Assembly: GCA_946499615.1 (NCBI GenBank)
Contig: CAMMST010000006.1
Coordinates: 20,153 to 84,152, forward strand
DNA from: Enterococcus_E cecorum_B
GTDB lineage: Bacteria > Bacillota > Bacilli > Lactobacillales > Enterococcaceae
Reading direction: 5' to 3'
DNA length: 64,000 nucleotides
Shown here: positions 26,865-35,858 of the stretch, in pieces
Layout of the letters: every line of letters starts with the position of its first letter
Numbering within the stretch: the first letter of the stretch is position 1
Notes under the pieces: generated by a model
The model's input: the letters and a program-made list of their open reading frames with translations, nothing else
Database searches by the model: none
Told to the model about the DNA's origin: nothing
Made by a program: the position numbers and the translations under genes

Positions 26865-27338
26865 TCACTCCTCATGTTTTATTTCTTCGGTAATTTTTGT
26901 TTCAGTTGGGTTGGCAATTGCTTTATCCAAGGCTTTCCAGGCTAAAGTGGCACATTTAATTCGAGCTGGGAATTTCGCCACACCAGAAAGCATACTTGCA
27001 TCGCCTAATTCATCTTCTAAAGTAATTTCTTGTCCTTGAACCAATTCAGAAAAAGCAGCAGATAATTCTTTGGCTTGCTCGAGCGTTTTGCCAATTACTG
27101 CATCGGTCATCATGGAAGCAGAGGCCGTCGAAATCGAGCAACCATGCCCATGAAAAGCAATATCTTGAATCAGACCTTGATCATCAATCGCCAATTCTAA
27201 ATGAATCACATCGCCACAAGTTGGATTATTTAGCTCAATTTGTTGACTCGATTGATCTAAAGTTCCGTGATGATGCGGATGACTAGAATGATCCAAAATA
27301 ATTTGTCGATATAAGTTATCTAATTTAGATAGCGCCAT
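26865..27338 (-). CDS. sufU: Fe-S assembly sulfurtransferase SufU
   Basis: A 157-residue zinc protein that takes persulfide sulfur from SufS. Zinc ligands are in NPTCGD, GHGCSIS and RIKCATLAW. The ATG at 27338 lies inside the end of sufS; AAGGAG is ten bases upstream. SufU in place of SufE is usual in Firmicutes. The stop overlaps the ribosome site of sufB. Confidence 0.94.
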   Translation of the reverse strand: MALSKLDNLYRQIILDHSSHPHHHGTLDQSSQQIELNNPTCGDVIHLELAIDDQGLIQDIAFHGHGCSISTASASMMTDAVIGKTLEQAKELSAAFSELVQGQEITLEDELGDASMLSGVAKFPARIKCATLAWKALDKAIANPTETKITEEIKHEE

Positions 27339-28566
27339 TTGCAAAAAACTCCTTTGTTGCCAGAATCGCTGCCACTAATTGGTCGGCTTCTTCTTTGGTA
27401 TTGTAAAAATAAAAACTTGCTCTAGCCGTCGCAAAACAGCCAAGTTCTTTAATTAAAGGTTGTGCACAATGATGACCTGCTCTGACTGCAATGCCCTGCA
27501 TATCTAAAGCAGAAGCGACATCATGTGGGTGCAGATGATCCAAATTAAAGGCAATCACCGCCGTATGTTCTGCAGGATTTTGCGGTCCATAGATAGTTAG
27601 TCCTTCAATTTGTTGTAATTTTGGTAACAGATCAGCGACAATGGCTTGTTCATACTCATGAATGGTTTGCATACCGATGTTTTCTAAATAATCAATTGCT
27701 GCACCTAAACCAATCGCCCCGGCAATATTAGGGGTGCCTGGCTCAAATTTCCAAGGTAAGTCAGTCCAAGTACTTTCATAAAGGTCAACAAAATCTATCA
27801 TCTCACCGCCAAATGCCACGGGTTCCATTTTTTCAAGTAAGGCTTGTTTGCCATAAAGAACACCGATGCCTGTTGGGCCACACATTTTATGACCACTAAA
27901 ACAATAGAAGTCACAATCTAAATCTTGGACATCCACCGGCATATGTGCCACTGCTTGAGCGCCATCAACGACCATAATTGCTTGATGTTGGTGAGCAAGT
28001 TGCGCCATTTCCTTCACTGGATTCACTGTCCCTAATACATTAGACACTTGCGCCAGAGCAACAATCGCAGTTTTTTCATTAATGATTGTTTTGGCAGCTT
28101 GTACGTCTAAGTGTCCATCAGCGGTTAAGGGAATATAGCGTAATACGGCCTGCTTGCGGTTGGCCAACTGTTGCCAAGGAATCAAATTCGCATGGTGTTC
28201 CATTTTCGAAATGACAATCTCATCCCCTGCTTGGATAAATTCACCATAACTTTGCGCAACGATATTTAAACTATCAGTTGTGCCTTTGGTAAAAATAATT
28301 TCTTTATTGCTATTGGCATGAATAAATTGTTGGACTTTTTTCCGTGCTGCTTCAAATTCGGCTGTTGCACGTTCTGCCAAGGTATGCACTCCCCGATGAA
28401 CATTGGCATTATCATGTAAATAATAATGATTTAATACATCTAAGACAGCTTGCGGTTTTTGTGTCGTTGCTGCATTATCTAAATAAATGAGCGGCTCATC
28501 ATTGACAATTTGATCAAGCACTGGAAAATCCGCACGTATCTTCTTGGCATCAAAAGTTTCTGGCAT
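27325..28566 (-). CDS. sufS: Cysteine desulfurase SufS
   Basis: A PLP-dependent class II cysteine desulfurase of 413 residues. The PLP lysine is in SGHKMCGPTG and the C-terminal region has AVRAGHHCAQPL and ATARASFYFYNT. It starts on the sufD stop (TAATG) and its end overlaps sufU by 14 bases. It supplies sulfur for the SUF scaffold. Confidence 0.95.
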   Translation of the reverse strand: MPETFDAKKIRADFPVLDQIVNDEPLIYLDNAATTQKPQAVLDVLNHYYLHDNANVHRGVHTLAERATAEFEAARKKVQQFIHANSNKEIIFTKGTTDSLNIVAQSYGEFIQAGDEIVISKMEHHANLIPWQQLANRKQAVLRYIPLTADGHLDVQAAKTIINEKTAIVALAQVSNVLGTVNPVKEMAQLAHQHQAIMVVDGAQAVAHMPVDVQDLDCDFYCFSGHKMCGPTGIGVLYGKQALLEKMEPVAFGGEMIDFVDLYESTWTDLPWKFEPGTPNIAGAIGLGAAIDYLENIGMQTIHEYEQAIVADLLPKLQQIEGLTIYGPQNPAEHTAVIAFNLDHLHPHDVASALDMQGIAVRAGHHCAQPLIKELGCFATARASFYFYNTKEEADQLVAAILATKEFFANGAI

Positions 28567-29858
28567 TAAGCATTCAACTTCCCTTCGATGACATCTACTA
28601 ATTCTTGTTGCACCGTTTTAATTGGAATAGCTGTTAAGACGCCACCTAAGAAACCACGGATGACTAAACGTTCGGCATCTGCTTTCTTCAAGCCACGACT
28701 CATCAAATAATACATTTCTTCAGGATCCACACGACCGACACTAGCTGCATGTCCTGCGGTAACTTCATTTTCATCAATTAATAAAATAGGGTTCGCATCG
28801 CCACGAGCCTGGTCAGAAAGCATTAATACCCGGCTTTCTTGTTGGGCATCCGCTTGTTTAGCGCCCTTAATAATATGTCCAATGCCGTTAAAGGTTAAGG
28901 TTCCTTTTTCGCGAATAACCCCATGTTGTAGGATGTGACCGACTGAATAAGAAGCTTTATTTGTCACACGTGTATCGATGGCTTGGACTTGTTTACCAGC
29001 ACTAATCGCCACAATTTTCACTTCTGCGTGTGAACCGACCCCTACTATATCAGAATCAAAGTCAGCAACAATATTACCATCATTCATGATACCTAATGCC
29101 CAATCAATTGAAGCATCACGCATTAAATAGCCACGACGGTTCATATAAGCTGCGACATTTTCACCTAATTGATCGATGGCAGAATATTTTACTTTCGCAC
29201 CCTCTTTTGCAATCACTTCAACTACGATATTACCAGCGATTTCTTTAGCTGCCTTACCTTGAGAGATAAAACGTTCTAAATAGCTAAATTCACTATTGGT
29301 ATCTGCGACGATTAATAAATGTTTGTAAAAATGCGCTTTAGAATCCCCATTATGATAAAAAATTGCTTCAAAAGGTTCTTCTACTACGACATTTTTCGGT
29401 ACATATAAGAACATTCCACTATTTAAGAAAGCCATATGTGCAGCCGTTAATTTATTTTCATCAAATGGGACTGCTTTGGTCATTAAATATTGTTCTACCA
29501 ATTCAGGCATTTCTTGTAAAGCGGTAAATAAATCGGTAAAGACAACCCCTTGATCAATTAAATGTTGTGGTAATTGTTCAAAAATCGTTTGACTATCTTG
29601 TTGCACAAACATTGGGTGATTATCGATTTGATCAAAACTGGCGACATTTTCACTATAAGTTTCTTGACCATTTAGCACATCTTCATCAATCGCTAATAAG
29701 GGCCAACGGTGAAATTTCGCACGTTCAATTTGTGGTAAAGCTAATTCATTGATTTTAGCTAAGGCTTGTTGGCGAAGAGCAAGCATAAAGGCTGGTTCTT
29801 CTTTTAAAGCAGAAAAGACGTTGACTGCTTCTTGATATTCCATCAGATCTTTTTTCAT
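28566..29858 (-). CDS. sufD: Fe-S cluster assembly protein SufD
   Basis: A 430-residue SufB/SufD-family protein that pairs with SufB on SufC. It has LNSGMFLYVPKNVVVEEPF and the late GHAASVGRVDPEEMYYLMSRGL and ERLVIRGFLGG segments. It is 14 bases from sufC and overlaps the sufS start by one base. Confidence 0.95.
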   Translation of the reverse strand: MKKDLMEYQEAVNVFSALKEEPAFMLALRQQALAKINELALPQIERAKFHRWPLLAIDEDVLNGQETYSENVASFDQIDNHPMFVQQDSQTIFEQLPQHLIDQGVVFTDLFTALQEMPELVEQYLMTKAVPFDENKLTAAHMAFLNSGMFLYVPKNVVVEEPFEAIFYHNGDSKAHFYKHLLIVADTNSEFSYLERFISQGKAAKEIAGNIVVEVIAKEGAKVKYSAIDQLGENVAAYMNRRGYLMRDASIDWALGIMNDGNIVADFDSDIVGVGSHAEVKIVAISAGKQVQAIDTRVTNKASYSVGHILQHGVIREKGTLTFNGIGHIIKGAKQADAQQESRVLMLSDQARGDANPILLIDENEVTAGHAASVGRVDPEEMYYLMSRGLKKADAERLVIRGFLGGVLTAIPIKTVQQELVDVIEGKLNA

Positions 29859-29872
29859 TGATCGATTCCCCC

Positions 29873-30646
29873 TTACGCTTCGTCTTCTTTGTATTCAATA
29901 CCTAATTCTTTACTGATACCGGCATATCCTTCTGCTTCAAGACGTTTAGCTAAATCAGCATCGCCAGTTAAGACCACACGTCCATCCATCATAATATGCA
30001 CGACATCTGGTGTAATGTAGTTTAATAAACGTTGATAGTGGGTAATGATTAAAGCCCCAAAGTCATCGCCACGCATCGCATTGACACCTTTAGCAACTAC
30101 TTTTAAGGCATCAATATCCAAACCAGAGTCAATTTCATCTAAAACCGCAAAGCTTGGTTCTAACATTAATAATTGTAGAATTTCATTACGTTTCTTTTCC
30201 CCACCTGAGAAGCCTTCATTTAAGTAACGTTCAGCCATTTCTTCAGGCATATTTAATAAGTCCATCTTTTCGTCTAATTTTTTCAAGAATTCGCGAACTG
30301 AAATCTTATCATCTTCTTCACGACGCGCATTGATTGCAGCACGCATGAATTCTGCATTAGTGATTCCTGGGATTTCACTTGGATATTGCATCGCTAAGAA
30401 TAAACCTAAGCGCGCACGTTCATCCACTTCTAATTCTAAAATATTTTGACCGTCTAATAGAATTTCCCCTTGTGTCACTTCATAATTAGGATTTCCCATA
30501 ATTGCAGCTGACAAGGTAGATTTTCCTGTTCCGTTTGGTCCCATAATGGCATGAATTTCACCTGTTTTTAACGTTAAATTCACGCCTTTTAAAATTTCCT
30601 TATCTTCAATTGAAACATGTAAGTCTTTAATTTCTAATGTTGACAT
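29873..30646 (-). CDS. sufC: Fe-S cluster assembly ATPase SufC
   Basis: The ABC-type ATPase of the SUF scaffold, 257 residues. Walker A is GPNGTGKSTL, the signature is FSGGEKKRNEI and Walker B is FAVLDEIDSGLD. It is the first gene of the operon, with an AAGGGGGC ribosome site and a promoter overlapped by a Fur-like box. Confidence 0.96.
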   Translation of the reverse strand: MSTLEIKDLHVSIEDKEILKGVNLTLKTGEIHAIMGPNGTGKSTLSAAIMGNPNYEVTQGEILLDGQNILELEVDERARLGLFLAMQYPSEIPGITNAEFMRAAINARREEDDKISVREFLKKLDEKMDLLNMPEEMAERYLNEGFSGGEKKRNEILQLLMLEPSFAVLDEIDSGLDIDALKVVAKGVNAMRGDDFGALIITHYQRLLNYITPDVVHIMMDGRVVLTGDADLAKRLEAEGYAGISKELGIEYKEDEA

Positions 30647-30677
30647 CTCATTGCCCCCTTTTATAATGTTCTTTTTT

Positions 30678-30706
30678 ATTTTAGACTAATTGAGAATGAT
30701 ATTCAA
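30678..30706 (-). promoter_or_regulatory. suf operon promoter with Fur/PerR-like box
   Basis: TTGAAT and TAAAAT are 17 bases apart on the minus strand. TGAATATCATTCTCA at 30705-30691 matches the 7-1-7 Fur box TGATAATNATTATCA at 11 of 14 fixed positions and overlaps the -35 and spacer, which suits iron or peroxide control. Confidence 0.55.
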
Positions 30707-30756
30707 ATCAATTGCACTCATTTCGCGAAAAAATTTTTAGTTTTTTAGAATTAGTA

Positions 30757-30810
30757 TAAAAAAAGAAAGTATGGTCTCTAGGATTTCCCTAAAAAACCAA
30801 TACTTTCTTC
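30757..30810 (-). terminator. Terminator of pnp
   Basis: GAAAGTATTGG pairs with CCATACTTTC on the minus strand, followed by T7, about 20 bases after pnp. Confidence 0.85.
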
Positions 30811-30829
30811 TATATTATTCATTTTCTGA

Positions 30830-32941
30830 TTATGCTTCTTCGTTTAGTAAAGCTTTACGTGATAAATTAATACGACCTTTATCATCGATTTCTGTTACTT
30901 TAACTAAGATTTCATCGCCTAATTTCACGACATCTTCTACTTTGTTGACACGTTCATTGGCCAATTGAGAGATGTGTACTAAGCCATCTTTTCCTTTGAT
31001 TAAGTTGACAAACGCACCGAATTTTTCAATACGAACGACTTTTCCAAGATAAACTTGGCCAACTTCTACTTCTTTTGTGATTTCTTCAATGATTTCAATC
31101 GCTTTAGCAATCATTTCGGCATCAGATGAAGCAATTGAGACATTCCCATCTTGGTCAATATCAATTTTTACGCCTGTTTGCTCGATGATATTATTGATAG
31201 TTTCGCCACCTTTACCGATGACATCTTTAATTTTAGCTGGATCGATTTGAATCATTTCAATCTTAGGTGCATATGGACTTAATTCTTTACGAGGTTCACT
31301 GATTGTTGAAGTTAACTCAGCTAAGATTTCCATACGCGCTTTTTTCGCTTGTTCTAAAGCTTCAGTTAAGATTTGTTCGGTAATCCCTTGAATCTTAATA
31401 TCCATTTGTAAAGCGGTAATTCCGTCTTTGGTACCAGCTACCTTGAAGTCCATGTCTCCTAGGTGGTCTTCTAAGCCTTGGATATCGGTTAGGATTGTAT
31501 AGTTTTCACCATCAGAAACTAACCCCATTGCAATCCCAGCTACTGGCGCTTTGATTGGCACCCCAGCATCCATTAAAGCGAGTGTACCGGCACAAATACT
31601 TGCTTGAGAAGAAGAACCATTAGACTCTAATACTTCGGCAACTAAACGGATCGTGTATGGGAAGTCTTGTTCACTTGGAATGACTTGCGCTAAAGCACGT
31701 TCACCTAAAGCACCATGTCCGATTTCACGACGACCAGGAGAACCAGCACGACCAACAGACCCAACTGAAAATTGTGGGAAGTTATAGTGATGGATGAAAC
31801 GTTTAGACTCTTGTACACCTAACCCATCGATTACTTGATGTTCACCCAATGGCGCTAAAGTACAAGCTGATAATGCCTGAGTTTGGCCACGAGTAAATAA
31901 ACCTGAACCATGCACGCGTGGTAATAAGGCTACTTCAGAAGATAATGGACGAATTTCATCTAGCTTACGACCATCTGGACGAATCTTATCAATCGTAATT
32001 AATTCACGAACCACATCTTTTTCTAAGTCTTCAGTGATTTGTTTGACTTCTTTTAATAATTGACTTGCTTCTTCTTCGTCTTCAATATCAGCGGCGATGG
32101 CTTCATATTCGGCAATAATCATCGCTTTTACGTTTTCGATTTCTTCTTCACGCGCTAATTTTTCTTCTGTTAAGACAGCGGTTTTCATTGTTTGGTAGTT
32201 TGCGTCATAAATAGCTTTTTTCAATTCTGGATCAAGTTGTAATAACACAACTTCCATCTTTTCTTTACCAACTTGACTCACTACTTCTTCTTGGAACGCC
32301 ACCATTTCTTTGATAGCTTCAAAACCAAATAATAATGCACCTAACATATCTTCTTCAGACACTTCTTTCGCGCCTGATTCTACCATGTTAATCGCTTTTT
32401 TCGTGCCGGCAACTGTTAAGTCGATATCTGATTGCTCTTGTTGTTCAATAGTAGGATTTAATACATATTCACCATTGACACGACCCACTTGAACACCGGC
32501 AATCGGTCCATCAAATGGGATATCTGAAATAGAAAGTGCTAAAGAGGAACCTAACATTGCGGCCATTGCTGGTGAGCAGTCTTGTTCCACACTCATGACG
32601 ATATTAGTTACTTGCACTTCATTTCTAAAACCTTCCGCAAACATTGGACGGATAGGACGGTCAATCAAACGTGCAGTTAAAGTAGCTTCTGTAGATGGAC
32701 GACCTTCACGTTTGATAAAGCCACCTGGGACTTTACCAACTGCGTACATTTTTTCTTCATAATTAATAGTTAATGGGAAGAAGTCAGCGTCTTTGGCTTC
32801 TTTTGAGGCAACTGCTGCACTTAGTACTACAGTATCTCCGTAACGAACTAAAACAGCACCATTGGCTTGTTTCGCTAATTGACCGATTTCAACTGATAGT
32901 GGGCGGCCTCCCCAAGTGGTTGAAAATACTTGTTTTGTCAT
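30830..32941 (-). CDS. pnp: Polynucleotide phosphorylase
   Basis: A 3'-5' exoribonuclease of 703 residues with two RNase PH domains, a KH domain (IDPAKIKDVIGKGGETIN) and a C-terminal S1 domain (VGQVYLGKVVRIEKFGAFVNL). Conserved blocks include VSVEQDCSPAMAAMLGSSLAL and GRREIGHGALGERAL. The ATG at 32941 follows AAAGGA. It is downstream of rpsO as in most bacteria, with a long leader hairpin in between. Confidence 0.96.
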   Translation of the reverse strand: MTKQVFSTTWGGRPLSVEIGQLAKQANGAVLVRYGDTVVLSAAVASKEAKDADFFPLTINYEEKMYAVGKVPGGFIKREGRPSTEATLTARLIDRPIRPMFAEGFRNEVQVTNIVMSVEQDCSPAMAAMLGSSLALSISDIPFDGPIAGVQVGRVNGEYVLNPTIEQQEQSDIDLTVAGTKKAINMVESGAKEVSEEDMLGALLFGFEAIKEMVAFQEEVVSQVGKEKMEVVLLQLDPELKKAIYDANYQTMKTAVLTEEKLAREEEIENVKAMIIAEYEAIAADIEDEEEASQLLKEVKQITEDLEKDVVRELITIDKIRPDGRKLDEIRPLSSEVALLPRVHGSGLFTRGQTQALSACTLAPLGEHQVIDGLGVQESKRFIHHYNFPQFSVGSVGRAGSPGRREIGHGALGERALAQVIPSEQDFPYTIRLVAEVLESNGSSSQASICAGTLALMDAGVPIKAPVAGIAMGLVSDGENYTILTDIQGLEDHLGDMDFKVAGTKDGITALQMDIKIQGITEQILTEALEQAKKARMEILAELTSTISEPRKELSPYAPKIEMIQIDPAKIKDVIGKGGETINNIIEQTGVKIDIDQDGNVSIASSDAEMIAKAIEIIEEITKEVEVGQVYLGKVVRIEKFGAFVNLIKGKDGLVHISQLANERVNKVEDVVKLGDEILVKVTEIDDKGRINLSRKALLNEEA

Positions 32942-32956
32942 AATTTTTCCTTTCTT

Positions 32957-33043
32957 ACCGGGGGACTTGCTACTAAACAAAGGAAAACGCACAAAAATTT
33001 GTTCCCTTTCCTTTGGTTAGTAGTAAGACAAAGAAACCCCAGT
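32957..33043 (-). promoter_or_regulatory. Long leader hairpin upstream of pnp
   Basis: CTTACTACTAACCAAAGGAAA pairs with a complementary arm at 19 of 21 positions, and outer CTGGGG/CCCCGG bases extend the stem. A similar RNase III-processed leader hairpin is known to control pnp in E. coli. Confidence 0.6.
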
Positions 33044-33179
33044 GATTAAATTTTCAATCATTTTTTAGTGGGTAAATTTTCCCACTTCATAACTTTTTCT
33101 AGCGTTAAGCAGCTTAGTGTAAGATATTCTAGTTACCTTATCTATCCGTGTTTCATCATACTGCTTCACTACCTTTTAC

Positions 33180-33214
33180 AAAAAAAGTGAGATTCAGTGT
33201 GAACCTCACTTTTT
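33180..33214 (-). terminator. Terminator of rpsO
   Basis: AAAGTGAGGTTC pairs with GAATCTCACTTT on the minus strand with a T run. It lies a few bases after rpsO, so pnp may be expressed by readthrough or from its own promoter. Confidence 0.85.
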
Positions 33215-33226
33215 CTTCTGAGTCGA

Positions 33227-33496
33227 TTAACGACGTAATCCTAATGATTGGATTAATTCGCGGTAACGTTGCACATCTTTTTGACGTAAGTATGCTAATA
33301 AGTTACGACGGTGACCAACTTTTTTCATTAGTCCACGATATGAATGGTGGTCTTTTTTGTGTTGGCGAGCATGTTCATTTAGGTGGTTGATTTCTTCTGT
33401 TAATACAGCGATTTGTACTTCTGGAGAACCAGTGTCACCTTCATGACGTGCATATTTTTTCATGATTTCATTTTTTAATTCTTTTGAAATTGCCAT
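33227..33496 (-). CDS. rpsO: 30S ribosomal protein S15
   Basis: The 89-residue S15 with the full family pattern (EGDTGSPEVQIAVLTEEINHLNEHA, KKDHHSYRGLMKKVGHRRNLLAYL). It binds the central domain of 16S rRNA early in assembly. It is transcribed from its own promoter toward pnp. Confidence 0.98.
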   Translation of the reverse strand: MAISKELKNEIMKKYARHEGDTGSPEVQIAVLTEEINHLNEHARQHKKDHHSYRGLMKKVGHRRNLLAYLRQKDVQRYRELIQSLGLRR

Positions 33497-33600
33497 TTCA
33501 TTACACCTATCTTTCTAATATATTGCTCCGAAAACTGAGTAAAGCGTTGGTGATTCGCAAAACCAAGTAGTGGAGGTGTTTTACACACAAATCTAATTTA
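33497..33600 (-). promoter_or_regulatory. rpsO leader, possible S15 autoregulatory region
   Basis: The roughly 95-base leader between the promoter and rpsO has a small hairpin (TTGGT/ACCAA) and complementary G-rich and C-rich tracts. S15 represses its own mRNA in several bacteria, but I cannot assign a known motif. Confidence 0.3.
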
Positions 33601-33623
33601 CTTGATTTAACCCTAAATTGCAA
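33595..33623 (-). promoter_or_regulatory. rpsO promoter
   Basis: TTGCAA (33623-33618) and TAAATT (33600-33595) are 17 bases apart on the minus strand. Confidence 0.55.
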
Positions 33624-33875
33624 GCATTTTTCATGAAAAACACGCTTTTTTCAAAATCACTCAATTTCTGTCAAGACTTATTCGTACATAACAGACAGCT
33701 TTATTACCTTTTTATTAAGGATATTACGTTTTTCTGAAAGCGCAAGGAAAATTACTTGCAATTTCATTCAAAATCTCCTAAAATGTTTCAACATAAAGAG
33801 AAAGATTTTAGTTCTCTTTACTTTAATGATGATGTTGACTTTTTGAAAATAAAAAATTATCTAGGAGGTAGAGTC

Positions 33876-34166
33876 ATGCATTCAATTACTATTCAAGATT
33901 TCCAAGCAATTGTAGGAAATGAAGATGTGGTCGTATTAGACATTCGCGACAAAGCGGCAATTGCTGAATTTAGCTTGCCAAATACTGTTGCCATGCCTAC
34001 AACAAGTTTACCTAACCGATTAAATGAATTAAACGCTGAAACACAATATTACGTACTTAGCCATTCAGGCCGTCGTTCAGAGATTATCGCTGAATTTTTA
34101 CGTAACAATGGTTTCAAAGCCACACACATTATCGGTGGTGTGAAAGCCTTCAAAAAAGCTGCATAA
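33876..34166 (+). CDS. Rhodanese-like protein without the catalytic cysteine
   Basis: A 96-residue single rhodanese domain. It has VVVLDIRDKAAIAEFSLPNTVAMP and the active-site loop region, but the usual Cys-x-x-Gly-x-Arg loop reads SHSGRRS, with serine where the sulfur-carrying cysteine should be. It may be a non-catalytic binding domain. The ATG at 33876 follows AGGAGG; a much longer upstream open frame has no ribosome site. It is convergent with the AI-2E-type permease. Confidence 0.85.
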   Translation: MHSITIQDFQAIVGNEDVVVLDIRDKAAIAEFSLPNTVAMPTTSLPNRLNELNAETQYYVLSHSGRRSEIIAEFLRNNGFKATHIIGGVKAFKKAA

Positions 34167-34179
34167 AACTTACATTTTA

Positions 34180-34218
34180 AAAAGAGGTCCTGCAAAATAT
34201 CGCAGAACCTCTTTTTTT
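34180..34218. terminator. Bidirectional terminator
   Basis: AGAGGTCCTGC and GCAGAACCTCT form a stem with one internal mismatch, with A and T runs on both sides, between the rhodanese gene and the convergent permease gene. Confidence 0.88.
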
Positions 34219-35377
34219 ATTCTTCTTGTGAATTTTCAATTTCTTCATACAACCGCGAACGTGCTTGATACCATTGGAAGATATTGCTTATCACTACTTT
34301 TAATACAGCATAGGTTGGAATTCCTAAAACCACGCCGACTAGACCAAATAATTTTCCTGAAGTTAGTAATACAAATAGGATAGTTATTGGGTGAACGGCT
34401 AACTGACTACCTAAAACTAGTGGTGAAATGAAACGTCCTTCAATCGTCTGCTCAATCACAAACACGACTAAGACTTTCACTAATAATAGCGGTCCACCTA
34501 CAATGCCTAGAATAATCGCAGGAACCATCGCTAAAAAGGAGCCTAAATACGGAATTAAATTCAAGAATCCTGCAATCACGCCTAAAGTAATCGCATAATC
34601 TAATCCAATAACCGAAAAGCCAATGACAAACATTACCGCCACAGCAAAAGCCACCGTTAATTGTCCTCGAATATAGGAAGCAATTTGATCATTCGCTTCA
34701 CTTAAAATTTTCAAAGTGGGTTGACGTAATTTTGTTGGTAAAAATTGTACGATATAAGGTCCTAAGTTCTTACCATCGCGCAATAAGTAAAACAAAATAA
34801 ACGGCATAGTAATCAACGAAATGACAATCGTTGCCAAAGTACCAAAGAAATTACCGATATTTTTAATCGTAACGGTCGATAAGTTTTTGACCAAATCGGT
34901 AATATTATCAAGTAATTTCTGCCCTGAATCTTGAAACTCGGTCGTTAATTTATTTAAAGTTGGATCATTGAAAAATTTCATTCCTTCTTTTTGAATGGTT
35001 TCTATGTATCCAGGTAGATGGTTAATGAAACTCATTGTTTGAGATTGGATGCTAGGGATAATGACGACTATTCCCCAAACAATCAAGGCAATCACTACAA
35101 TAAACAAACCAACAATACTATAGATGCGCTTCACTCCTTTATTTTCTAACAAGTCCACGAGCGGATTCATCAAATAATAAAGAATGCCGGCCATAATAAT
35201 CGGTAAACCTACAACAGCTAAAAATTGCCAAACTGGCTCAAATAAATATGAAACCTTGGTAAATGTAAATACCACTAATAAAAATAATAAGATATTTAGC
35301 AATACGGCTGTCATCTGATTATTTAGAAACCATCGCCAAAACCAAGAAATTTTTCCCTGATGCTTTGATTCCTGCAT
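34217..35377 (-). CDS. AI-2E family permease (YdbI/PerM type)
   Basis: A 386-residue membrane protein of the AI-2E transporter family with about eight helices. It has the family blocks VGLPIIMAGILYYLMNPLVD and the GFLNLIPYLGSFLAMVPAIIL segment. Members export small molecules or act as sodium/proton exchangers; the name does not prove AI-2 export. It is preceded by the small IIA-like gene by 12 bases and they probably form an operon. Confidence 0.88.
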   Translation of the reverse strand: MQESKHQGKISWFWRWFLNNQMTAVLLNILLFLLVVFTFTKVSYLFEPVWQFLAVVGLPIIMAGILYYLMNPLVDLLENKGVKRIYSIVGLFIVVIALIVWGIVVIIPSIQSQTMSFINHLPGYIETIQKEGMKFFNDPTLNKLTTEFQDSGQKLLDNITDLVKNLSTVTIKNIGNFFGTLATIVISLITMPFILFYLLRDGKNLGPYIVQFLPTKLRQPTLKILSEANDQIASYIRGQLTVAFAVAVMFVIGFSVIGLDYAITLGVIAGFLNLIPYLGSFLAMVPAIILGIVGGPLLLVKVLVVFVIEQTIEGRFISPLVLGSQLAVHPITILFVLLTSGKLFGLVGVVLGIPTYAVLKVVISNIFQWYQARSRLYEEIENSQEE

Positions 35378-35389
35378 TCTCTTTTCCCC

Positions 35390-35743
35390 CTATTCTTCGT
35401 AGGTAATCATCATTCCTTCAGATAATTTAGGGAATACATAAGGTTTGACATAAATCATACTCGAAATCATCTTATCTTCTTCAACTGGATTAAAAGAAAT
35501 ATTAACATGACTCAATTCATGCATGTTATGTTCCACTGCATTTCCCACTTTTTCTACATAATACACTTGATCGCCAAATTTTAACTCCATCCCAGGAACG
35601 ATTTTTGCTTCTTCATCGATAAATTCTTGAATCACTGCGTAATCTTTTAAGACCGATGTGGCTTTTTTGCCAAATAAAATTAAAATATTTTCGGTGGTTG
35701 TTGCTACCATTTCACCTATCGAAATAATCTTTGCTTGTGCCAT
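35390..35743 (-). CDS. Stand-alone PTS glucitol/sorbitol IIA-like protein without the active histidine
   Basis: A 117-residue protein related to PTS glucitol/sorbitol IIA (GutB/SrlB). The alignment to E. coli SrlB by eye runs through the whole length (ILILFGKKATSVLKDYAVI, VPGMELKFGDQVYYVEKVG, ELSHVNISF). The phosphorylated histidine (His43 of SrlB) is replaced by glutamine, and no IIB or IIC gene is nearby. It is probably not a phosphocarrier; a binding or regulatory role is more likely. It shares a transcript with the AI-2E family permease. Confidence 0.75.
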   Translation of the reverse strand: MAQAKIISIGEMVATTTENILILFGKKATSVLKDYAVIQEFIDEEAKIVPGMELKFGDQVYYVEKVGNAVEHNMHELSHVNISFNPVEEDKMISSMIYVKPYVFPKLSEGMMITYEE

Positions 35744-35775
35744 TAAACATTCCCTCTGTTCTCTAATTTTTCTTT

Positions 35776-35784
35776 ATTATATCA
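35776..35784 (-). promoter_or_regulatory. Extended -10 promoter of the IIA-like gene
   Basis: TGATATAAT is found on the minus strand, about 30 bases before the start codon; no good -35 is seen. Confidence 0.45.
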
Positions 35785-35819
35785 TATTTCATTTCATATG
35801 AGTAAATTCATGTTTTTTA

Positions 35820-35828
35820 TGGTACAAT
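35820..35828 (+). promoter_or_regulatory. Extended -10 promoter of the lactonase gene
   Basis: TGGTACAAT lies 30 bases before the start codon at 35859, with no clear -35. Confidence 0.45.
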
Positions 35829-35858
35829 ATTTTTATAAAAGTTATTGGAGGTCTGATT

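Noticed and set aside
33067..33088. AGTGGG/CCCACT palindrome between rpsO and pnp as a terminator
   Set aside because: No T run follows on either strand, and a proper rpsO terminator lies at 33180-33214.
33105..33175. Further copy of the hairpin repeat near rpsO
   Set aside because: CTGCTTCACTACCTTTT resembles the repeat edge, but the rest does not align, so it was not counted.
33756..33875. N-terminal extension of the rhodanese-like protein and a TTGACT/TATCTA promoter at 33835-33863
   Set aside because: The extension has no ribosome site, whereas AGGAGG lies just before the ATG at 33876. The -10 would overlap that ribosome site, so this is not a convincing promoter for the gene.
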